In this document: positions 6,580 to 11,865 of the stretch, piece by piece
Position numbering within the stretch: the stretch's first letter is position 1
How the letters are laid out: the number at the start of each line of letters is the position of its first letter
NCBI GenBank assembly: GCA_038046485.1
Contig: JBBSWA010000029.1
Span: forward strand, 1-12,506
Origin: JBBSWA01 sp038046485
GTDB taxonomy: Archaea > Nanobdellota > Nanobdellia > Woesearchaeales > SM23-78
DNA length: 12,506 bases
Reading direction: 5' to 3'
Position numbers and translations under genes: made by a program
The notes under the pieces: model-generated
Databases searched by the model: none
Seen by the model: the letters and a program-made list of their open reading frames with translations, nothing else
What the model was told of the DNA's origin: nothing

Positions 6580-7584
6580 ATGAAACTATTCCTAAAACGT
6601 AAGTCTAAGAATATTCTGCAGGCCTTACGCTACCCGACAGGGCTCTTTGCAGCCTCCAGCAAGAACGTCTCTACTGGATACAATGTAGCCTGGATTCGGG
6701 ACAATATCTACCAAGCCATTGGCTTGGAACAGTTTGATGCAGCTGAAGCCGTTAAGACTTATCAGGCTTTACTGGATGTTCTCTTGAAACATGAATATAA
6801 GATTGATTGGGCCATTCGCGAAAAGCCCGATGCGAAGCATAAGTATATTCATGCTCGCTATCATCCCATTACCTTTGACGAATTCGACCAAGAATGGGGC
6901 AACAAACAAAACGATGCCATTGGTGCATTGCTGTTTAAAATTGGTGAATTGCATGAACAAGGTCTTACTGTTTTAAGAGACCATGGCGACTATCGCCTTG
7001 TACAAAAATTGGTTTACTATTTGGAAAGCATCCAATACTGGCAAGACCTGGATAATGGAGTCTGGGAAGAAGGCGAAGAAGTGCACGCTTCAAGTGTCGG
7101 GGCTTGCGTTGCTGGATTGATTAAAATTCAAAAATTGGTGTATGTTCCAGATGAATTATACTTAAAAGGGCTTGAGACCTTGAATGCTTTATTGCCCAGA
7201 GAATCGGCTAGCAAAGAAGTGGACTTAGCCTTATTGACCCTTATTTATCCCTATCATATCGTTACGCCGGAACAGCGAGATGCTATTTTGAGAAATATTG
7301 AAAAAAAGTTGGTACGGGAAAAAGGAGTCATTCGATACATGGATGACTGCTACTACGCTAAAGACGGCAAGGAAGCGAGCTGGACCATGGGATTCCCATG
7401 GCTCGCTAAGATCTACAAAGACTTGGGAGATCAAAAGAAGTATAAATACTACTTAGCTAAGACTCATGAAGTTATGACGACTAATGGCGAGTTACCTGAA
7501 CTGTACCTCGGAGATGGAGAACAGTTTAATGAAAACACTCCCCTTGGATGGGCCCAGGCGATGTACTTGGTCGCGGTGAGTTAA
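6580..7584 (+). CDS. GH15 / phosphorylase-kinase-like glucan hydrolase family protein
   Basis: This looks like an (alpha/alpha)6-barrel enzyme related to glucoamylases and to the barrel of phosphorylase kinase regulatory subunits, likely acting on alpha-glucans. Ordered motifs are YNVAWIRDNIYQA (34-46), FDQEWGNKQNDAIGALL (102-118), DNGVWEEGEEVHASSVGA (158-175), which includes the Glu pair expected for the general acid, and the end motif NTPLGWAQAMYLVA (319-332). At 334 aa it is shorter than bacterial or fungal glucoamylases (the N-terminal beta-sandwich is absent). No signal peptide is seen, so a cytoplasmic role is likely. The ATG at 6580 has only a short leader (see promoter). The stop overlaps the stop of the convergent dim1 gene by 3 nt. 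Confidence 0.85.
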   Translation: MKLFLKRKSKNILQALRYPTGLFAASSKNVSTGYNVAWIRDNIYQAIGLEQFDAAEAVKTYQALLDVLLKHEYKIDWAIREKPDAKHKYIHARYHPITFDEFDQEWGNKQNDAIGALLFKIGELHEQGLTVLRDHGDYRLVQKLVYYLESIQYWQDLDNGVWEEGEEVHASSVGACVAGLIKIQKLVYVPDELYLKGLETLNALLPRESASKEVDLALLTLIYPYHIVTPEQRDAILRNIEKKLVREKGVIRYMDDCYYAKDGKEASWTMGFPWLAKIYKDLGDQKKYKYYLAKTHEVMTTNGELPELYLGDGEQFNENTPLGWAQAMYLVAVS

Positions 7585-8285
7585 AGATTTGTCAAGAACT
7601 TTAAAAGCTCTGCAAACTCTTCATTTGATAATTGGGTGATTCCTTTGTCGACGATCTTTCCTAGTACTTGAACCTTTTCTTTTAGTTCTCTTTTTGTTGT
7701 TTTTCTTTCCAAGACCGTTTCGAGTGCATTTTTGATCTTTTTATCGGATTGCAAAACAAGCTCTCTTAGTAGAATGTTTTCAGCTTTCTTGGGCTTCATT
7801 AAGATTAAAACTGAATCCACACTCGGAGCTGGAAAAAATGCTTTTTTTGGAATCTTCCTAACGACTTCTACCTCGTAGAACTCTCTTGCTAAGACACCTA
7901 GTTTGGAATCACTGAGCAGGATGTCGGAGAAATCCTTTCCCAGTACCAACACAACACGCTCTAAAGGTTTTTTCAAGATCAGCCAGAGCAAAGGCTCTGA
8001 GATGGCATAAGGAATGTTGCCCACTACCTTATTGAACAGATGATCTTTCCATACTTGCAACACATTGCCTTTGACTAGTTTTAAGTTTTCCAGCTCGGGG
8101 AATGCCTTTACTAATTCAGAGTCTAATTCGACGGCGACTGTGTAGGCTTTCTTACAGAGCTTGCGCGTGAGTTCCCCATGACCTGCGCCTATTTCTAAGA
8201 TGCGGTCGGTTCCCAAAAGATCGGCTGCTTCTGCAATCTCTTCCAATACCTCTTTATCGATCATGAAATGCTGGTCTTGACTCAT
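7581..8285 (-). CDS. ksgA: Dim1/KsgA 16S rRNA (adenine N6,N6)-dimethyltransferase
   Basis: The enzyme dimethylates two adjacent adenines near the 3' end of 16S rRNA during small-subunit maturation, using SAM. Motifs are QHF..D (5-10), motif I EIGAGHGELT (31-40), the acidic VELD (52-55), KGNVL (72-76), the catalytic NIPY (90-93) and the C-terminal signature PKKAFFPAPSVDS (146-158). At 234 aa it is somewhat shorter than typical family members (about 260-280), with a compact helical C-terminal domain. The ATG is preceded by a TATA box 26 nt upstream, so the mRNA is probably leaderless. The second four-hairpin element lies directly upstream of that promoter. It converges on the GH15-like gene with overlapping stop codons. 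Confidence 0.95.
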   Translation of the reverse strand: MSQDQHFMIDKEVLEEIAEAADLLGTDRILEIGAGHGELTRKLCKKAYTVAVELDSELVKAFPELENLKLVKGNVLQVWKDHLFNKVVGNIPYAISEPLLWLILKKPLERVVLVLGKDFSDILLSDSKLGVLAREFYEVEVVRKIPKKAFFPAPSVDSVLILMKPKKAENILLRELVLQSDKKIKNALETVLERKTTKRELKEKVQVLGKIVDKGITQLSNEEFAELLKFLTNL

Positions 8286-8305
8286 ATTGTTTAGAGAAGA
8301 AGAGA

Positions 8306-8318
8306 GCTATATAAACCT
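8306..8318 (-). promoter_or_regulatory. TATA box of dim1/ksgA
   Basis: On the minus strand GGTTTATATAGC is centred 26 nt before the ATG at 8285. Helix H4 of the second four-hairpin element ends one nucleotide upstream of it. Confidence 0.65.
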
Positions 8319-8460
8319 TCAGAATTCCATGATAGATCAAGATTTATGGAATTCTGATAGTGCCACAAAAACGTTATGTTTTTGGGCCCCAGAAATGATA
8401 CGCATTTCTGAGGGTTCAAGAACCCCTTATAGATCGGTTTAGAATTGGCGGTTCTTGACA
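8319..8460 (-). ncRNA. Four-hairpin structured element, copy 2 (upstream of dim1)
   Basis: In minus orientation the element begins TGTCAAGAAC, the same ten bases as copy 1. H1 pairs TCAAGAACC (8458-8450) with GGTTCTTGA (8424-8416) around a 25-nt loop. H2 pairs CAGAAATG (8410-8403) with CATTTCTG (8397-8390). H3 pairs CAAAAAC (8384-8378) with GTTTTTG (8372-8366), extended by GCC/GGC with one bulge. H4 pairs TCAGAATTCCAT (8357-8346) with ATGGAATTCTGA (8330-8319) around a 15-nt loop. Order, spacing and total length (about 140 nt) match copy 1, while stem sequences differ with pairing kept. The element fills the gap between the MFS transporter stop and the dim1 promoter. Confidence 0.6.
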
Positions 8461-8462
8461 TT

Positions 8463-9683
8463 TTAGATCGCAGGATGGTAAGGGCGCATGGCAGCGTATA
8501 AAAGAGAAAACAAAGCCCCTAGTATAAACAAGACCTTAAAACCCGCTCCAACATAAATCAGGAACATAAGGATGGGCATGAACACGGTACGCCCCAGATT
8601 AAATATGATCTCTCGAAACACGATGAATCGGAAAAAATGCTTCCCCGCTACGTCATAATTATACGCTGACCAAGAAACATTCAACGTTTCCCCACTGATG
8701 TTCTTAAAACTATCCATCACTCCCACCGACCAGGAAGAGCGCATGAATAATCGTAATAACCAGCCTAAAGCAAATAGACCGGTGGAAATGTTCAACAATT
8801 TTTTCTTTAACCCCCCATCAAACCACTTCCCTGCAAAGTGCAGAACAATCAGCGAAGCACATAAACTAACGGACACTAAAAAACCCACTTTTTCCAGCGA
8901 AGAAAACAGGGTTGCTAAGAAAATAGGCCAAACCACATAATTGATGAAAGACTCCACTGAATAACCTGTAAATGAGGCTACACACCCCCAATTTCTGCGA
9001 TCTAATAAATCACGCCAAATATCTTTATAGGAGAAATCCACTTTTTGTTTCCTCTCAGGAACCAAGAATAAAGGCAACACACTTAGCACTAATAAGAAAA
9101 CACATAAGCCTAACAGGATACTCCACGAAGAATCGACTAAGATCCAACCCCCCACTACTGGTCCTAAAAATGAGGCCCATTGAATCGTACTGTACGTAGC
9201 CGAGACCTCATGACCTATCTTTTTTCTTTCTGAATGCTCAATGAAGTATAAGTGAAAAGCGAAGTTATGAAACACTCCTTTCAAAGCAAGAAAACACGGC
9301 AAAATGAAAAACAGATACGAGAAATGCGGCAAAAAATGAAGCCCTGCAAAATAAGCAATCCAGAAAAAAATACTGATCAACATACTCCAACGAATTCCCC
9401 ACCTAGCAACTGCCCAAACTCCAGCCTTCGCGAATAGCAAAAAATAAAGTGAACTCAACATGAAAAACAACAAGACCTGGATCAATGAATACCCTGATCT
9501 ATACAAGAAAATAGGAACAAAGATGCCGATCAAGGCATTCGCTATTGTGGATAATGCAACGGATGAATACAGAATACCCAAACCTGGATGACGATGAGCC
9601 CACAAGTGAGGATGCAGCCACTCCATGGACTTTTTTTCGCTGTCAGAGTTTAAAAAAGTAGTGGACTCAAGCTCAAAACTCAT
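8463..9683 (-). CDS. MFS transporter, 12 predicted membrane helices
   Basis: A 406-aa very hydrophobic protein with about 12 membrane segments in two halves. They are separated by a charged cytoplasmic link near residues 215-235 (VPERKQKVDFSYKDIWRDLLDRRNW). The loop after the early helices (ARWGIRW) resembles a weak MFS motif A position. The overall pattern fits the Major Facilitator Superfamily, but the substrate cannot be told. It starts 2 nt after the stop of the DUF2283 gene, so it is probably the third gene of one operon. TAGGA and AAGGTCC lie just upstream as possible ribosome-binding sequences. After the stop only 2 nt separate it from the second four-hairpin element, which could form its transcript end. 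Confidence 0.85.
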   Translation of the reverse strand: MSFELESTTFLNSDSEKKSMEWLHPHLWAHRHPGLGILYSSVALSTIANALIGIFVPIFLYRSGYSLIQVLLFFMLSSLYFLLFAKAGVWAVARWGIRWSMLISIFFWIAYFAGLHFLPHFSYLFFILPCFLALKGVFHNFAFHLYFIEHSERKKIGHEVSATYSTIQWASFLGPVVGGWILVDSSWSILLGLCVFLLVLSVLPLFLVPERKQKVDFSYKDIWRDLLDRRNWGCVASFTGYSVESFINYVVWPIFLATLFSSLEKVGFLVSVSLCASLIVLHFAGKWFDGGLKKKLLNISTGLFALGWLLRLFMRSSWSVGVMDSFKNISGETLNVSWSAYNYDVAGKHFFRFIVFREIIFNLGRTVFMPILMFLIYVGAGFKVLFILGALFSLLYAAMRPYHPAI

Positions 9684-9685
9684 TC

Positions 9686-10114
9686 CTAACGAATAAGGAC
9701 CTTAGATTTACTACTTAGCTCTATCTCTTGAGGTAATACGATCTCGGCTTCCAATGTTTTCTTTGTTCTTTCCTTCAACCCTTGAATGGCCAAGCCTATT
9801 GCTTCGCCCGACTTTCCGGTTCGTAAGAAAACCCCTTCACCAAGGTTTTTCAGGTAACTTTCCACCGGCTTTCCAATTCCGACTTCCAATAAGTCTCCGG
9901 GCTCATCATAATGGAAACAAACCCCCTTGACCTTCAATAGCTCTTTCGCCTGCTTTCTAAACGCATGAATGGCAAACCCCTCGGTACGCCTCGTCGTTTT
10001 ATTTTTAAGCTCGAATGTGTCCCCTGTCAAGTTGATGAATTCATGCTGTTTATGGTTCCCTGTATAGATTTCAAGGTAATCTCCAAATTCATCATAATAT
10101 ACGTGCAGTTTCAT
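9686..10114 (-). CDS. Tandem DUF2283-like protein (antitoxin candidate)
   Basis: The 142-aa protein contains two copies of a DUF2283-like unit. The first runs about residues 4-55 (YYDEFGDYLEIYTG ... GFAIHAF) and the second about 67-117 (FHYDEPGDLLEVGIG ... AIGLAIQGL). Both show the YDE-x-GD-x-LE-(I/V) start and a Gly-x-x-Ile-type end. DUF2283 proteins are small beta proteins that often sit beside small nuclease-like genes, and single-unit versions are usual, so the duplication is notable. The start ATG overlaps the stop of the upstream gene by 4 nt, which indicates translational coupling. AGGT lies about 9 nt upstream of the ATG. The antitoxin role is inferred from context, not shown. Confidence 0.6.
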   Translation of the reverse strand: MKLHVYYDEFGDYLEIYTGNHKQHEFINLTGDTFELKNKTTRRTEGFAIHAFRKQAKELLKVKGVCFHYDEPGDLLEVGIGKPVESYLKNLGEGVFLRTGKSGEAIGLAIQGLKERTKKTLEAEIVLPQEIELSSKSKVLIR

Positions 10115-10389
10115 TTTATCTTACCTGTATAATGACTTGTTACTATGTATCCTTCTGAGTTTATATAGCTTGTGACGACTAGTAAATATTTTTTGTATTT
10201 CTTGTTGTAGTGATAGTAACGGATGCGACCATCGATCTTCGATTCCCTTGTCGTAGTTGGATACGCTAATGCATCCGTAACTTCTTCTATGGTTGGCGGT
10301 ATCTCCTCGTGGTTCTGAATATGAGCCCATCTATCCTTTGATAGATGAATTCTTCTCTTCTTGTAATCTGTAAAGGTAAGTGTCCACAC
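10111..10389 (-). CDS. PBECR/RelE-like small protein (toxin candidate)
   Basis: A 92-aa basic protein. The layout is a beta hairpin (WTLTFTDYKKRRIHLS), then RWAHIQNHEEI (20-30), a helix with the EEVTDALAYP motif, then RIRYYHYNKKYKKYLLVV and EGYIVTSHYTGKIK. This resembles the PBECR group of the Barnase-EndoU-ColicinE5/D-RelE fold, which use a conserved W-x-H-I...H element and a C-terminal T-x-x-Y/T segment. RNase activity is an inference. The start is GTG at 10389. No in-frame ATG exists nearby, and a TATA-like element is exactly 26 nt upstream, so the message would begin at the GTG. It is the first gene of the operon with the DUF2283 protein and the MFS transporter. Confidence 0.55.
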   Translation of the reverse strand: MWTLTFTDYKKRRIHLSKDRWAHIQNHEEIPPTIEEVTDALAYPTTTRESKIDGRIRYYHYNKKYKKYLLVVTSYINSEGYIVTSHYTGKIK

Positions 10390-10409
10390 ATGAGAAATCC
10401 TTTGCGCGT

Positions 10410-10421
10410 AGTATAATAATC
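10410..10421 (-). promoter_or_regulatory. TATA box of the three-gene operon
   Basis: The minus strand reads TGATTATTATAC, centred 26 nt before the GTG start at 10389. Confidence 0.5.
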
Positions 10422-10446
10422 ATAGGTGTACTAAAGACTACGAATG

Positions 10447-10502
10447 AAAAAAGTGGACCAGTCGTGCTCAAAAACATCCTGTTTTTGGCACACTGGCCAC
10501 TT
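10447..10502 (-). terminator. Terminator hairpin behind tRNA-Ala, copying its acceptor stem
   Basis: On the minus strand AAGTGG, CCAGT, GTGC and CAAAAACA (10502-10480) pair with TGTTTTTG, GCAC, ACTGG and CCACTT (10476-10451). That is 23 bp with a 3-nt loop and three single-base bulges, all on the 3' strand. A T6 run follows at 10452-10447, giving the form of an intrinsic terminator for the tRNA. The outer part repeats tRNA sequence: GGCCAGTG equals tRNA positions 2-9, and CGACTGGTCCACTT equals the tRNA 3' end. The inner CAAAAAC/GTTTTTG helix resembles H3 of the four-hairpin elements. Confidence 0.65.
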
Positions 10503-10517
10503 GAAGTGGACCAGTCG
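10451..10517. repeat. 14-nt direct repeat of the tRNA-Ala 3' end
   Basis: AAGTGGACCAGTCG occurs at 10451-10464 and at 10504-10517, 53 nt apart. The second copy covers the tRNA 3' end including the discriminator base. A duplicated tRNA 3' end is the mark of integrase attachment sites. Here only 39 nt lie between the copies and no integrase is visible, so local duplication of the tRNA end is as likely. Confidence 0.55.
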
Positions 10518-10613
10518 GGATTTGAACCCGAAGTTTCTGCCTTGCGAAGGCAGCGTCATCTCCAGCTACGCCGACTTTACAATCAACGAAGTACCGGGTT
10601 AGACCACTGGCCC
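10507..10613 (-). tRNA. tRNA-Ala(CGC) with intron-like insertion in the D-loop
   Basis: The acceptor stem GGGCCAG (10613-10607) pairs with CTGGTCC (10514-10508). It contains G3-U70, the identity pair of tRNA-Ala, and the discriminator is A (10507) with no encoded CCA. The anticodon stem CTGCC/GGCAG encloses TTCGCAA (10548-10542) with anticodon CGC (10546-10544). The variable loop has 5 nt and the T arm is TCGGG-TTCAAAT-CCCGA. The D stem GTC/GAC is present, but 42 nt lie between positions 13 and 22 instead of about 8-11, so about 31-34 nt (around 10593-10561) are extra. A non-canonical archaeal intron is the natural reading. I could not draw a perfect bulge-helix-bulge motif, so exact splice sites are not assigned. 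Confidence 0.85.
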
Positions 10614-10636
10614 AATGAATTAAAGAAGGGAGAAAG

Positions 10637-10649
10637 GGTTTTTAAAGGT
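10637..10649 (-). promoter_or_regulatory. TATA box of tRNA-Ala
   Basis: The minus strand reads CCTTTAAAAACCC, centred about 30 nt before G1 of the tRNA, leaving a 5' leader of a few nucleotides. It lies just beyond the stop codon of the AICAR transformylase gene. Confidence 0.55.
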
Positions 10650-10651
10650 GT

Positions 10652-11854
10652 TTATCGATGATAGAAGCCGCGTTCACAATCGGTTTCGCCAGGGCGGCGG
10701 GTGGCGAGCAGAACAATGCCTATTTTATCTGCTGCTTCAATGATTTCGCCATCCTTTACTGATCCTAGAGGATAAACAATAGCACGGACTCCTGTTAATC
10801 TGGCTGCTTCTACTACATCTGTTTGAGGCATGAATGCATCAGATGCCATGACTGTATTAACTGGACCGTAACCTCTTCTTGACTTAGTTATCGCAATTTC
10901 AGCCGCATCAATTCTGCTTTGTTGACCAGCACCAATTCCATGGCTTTTGTTTTCATCTCCGATCACAACAGCATTGGACCGTACGAAATAAGCTAAATTC
11001 CACTGCAAAACTGCTGCTCTAAGCTGTTCTGGTGTTGGCTGCGTTTTTGAAACGCATGTGAGATCTTCAGGCGAATCAATTTTTGAGTACGGTTCATTCT
11101 GAACCAGTAGCCCACCTGTCAATGAACGCACTAGCCATCCTAAGCTATGGCTTTCTTCTCGGAATGAGGGTACTCTAACTATTCGCAAATCTTTTCTCGT
11201 TCTCAGTCGTTCCATGGCGTGGTCTGTATATCCTGGAGCAACAATGACTTCTGCGTTTCTCACCTTATCTGCGAGCGCTGCAGCCATGACTACAGTTATC
11301 TCATAAGAACAAACTGTTACTCCCCCAAAATTGGACAAAGAATCTCCTTGCCATGCTAATTCATATGTTTCATCTGGATCCTTACCTTTTGCAAAGGCAG
11401 AAGGAATTTCATGCTTCATAATCACGCAGTGTAAGTCGTCTGGATAGAGATGAGACATTCTTCTAACTACAGCAATGCCTAGATCTGTATCTCCTACGTT
11501 GATATAACCTAAACCTTTTCCTCCTTCTTGTAAGACTTCAATATTTCCGATGTTTGGGCCAGAGGCACCTTCTTCTTCATAAAAAGCAGCTGGTTGTCCT
11601 GGGTTGAGACCGTAACGGAGTTGGATGTCGCTAGAACCGCCTTTTTTATAATCAACTAAAGTGCCTGCATCGATGGCACTCCTTGCTGCTGCTTCTAAAA
11701 AATGATCTGCTAGTACAGTTCCAGTAGAAGCTAATTTCTCTCGTAAAGCCGCTACGATTGAGGTTTCTAATTTGATCTTGTCCACTAAAGAAATTCTGTC
11801 TGGAAAACTTTCTGGTACTTTTCTCCTGTACTGTGCACGTGCGTTGTTTGCCAT
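10652..11854 (-). CDS. purH: AICAR transformylase (C-terminal PurH domain as a separate protein)
   Basis: The enzyme transfers a formyl group from 10-formyl-tetrahydrofolate to AICAR, the ninth step of IMP synthesis. The 400 residues match the C-terminal domain of bifunctional PurH. Motifs are LRYGLNPGQPAAFY (79-92), where the usual NPHQ is NPGQ; MKHEIPSAFA (146-155) with the catalytic Lys-His pair K147-H148; VRSNAVV (291-297); GIGAGQQSRIDA (306-317); ASDAFMPQTDVVEAA (337-351); and the terminal RGFYHR. The gene begins 11 nt after the stop of the cyclohydrolase gene, with AAGGTCAT as a possible ribosome-binding sequence, so the two are co-transcribed. The domains are normally fused in bacteria and eukaryotes; here they are separate genes in the same order. 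Confidence 0.93.
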   Translation of the reverse strand: MANNARAQYRRKVPESFPDRISLVDKIKLETSIVAALREKLASTGTVLADHFLEAAARSAIDAGTLVDYKKGGSSDIQLRYGLNPGQPAAFYEEEGASGPNIGNIEVLQEGGKGLGYINVGDTDLGIAVVRRMSHLYPDDLHCVIMKHEIPSAFAKGKDPDETYELAWQGDSLSNFGGVTVCSYEITVVMAAALADKVRNAEVIVAPGYTDHAMERLRTRKDLRIVRVPSFREESHSLGWLVRSLTGGLLVQNEPYSKIDSPEDLTCVSKTQPTPEQLRAAVLQWNLAYFVRSNAVVIGDENKSHGIGAGQQSRIDAAEIAITKSRRGYGPVNTVMASDAFMPQTDVVEAARLTGVRAIVYPLGSVKDGEIIEAADKIGIVLLATRRPGETDCERGFYHR

Positions 11855-11865
11855 TGGATGACCTT

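Noticed and set aside
7590..7599. Third exact TGTCAAGAAC, the start sequence of the four-hairpin elements
   Set aside because: It lies in the last codons of dim1 and no partner strand or following hairpins are present, so it is probably chance.
8319..8460. Transposon or MITE with terminal inverted repeats
   Set aside because: The ends of the element are not inverted copies of each other and no target-site duplication is visible; the pairing is internal, as four successive helices.
10542..10548. Conventional intron at position 37/38 of the tRNA
   Set aside because: The anticodon stem and 7-nt loop are contiguous and perfect; the extra sequence is clearly between D-stem strands.
10380..10661. 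Plus-strand open frame of 93 codons across the tRNA
   Set aside because: It reads the antisense of the tRNA and its terminator (the SGFEPEVSALRR stretch is the typical translation of an antisense T arm) and has no promoter or homologous look.
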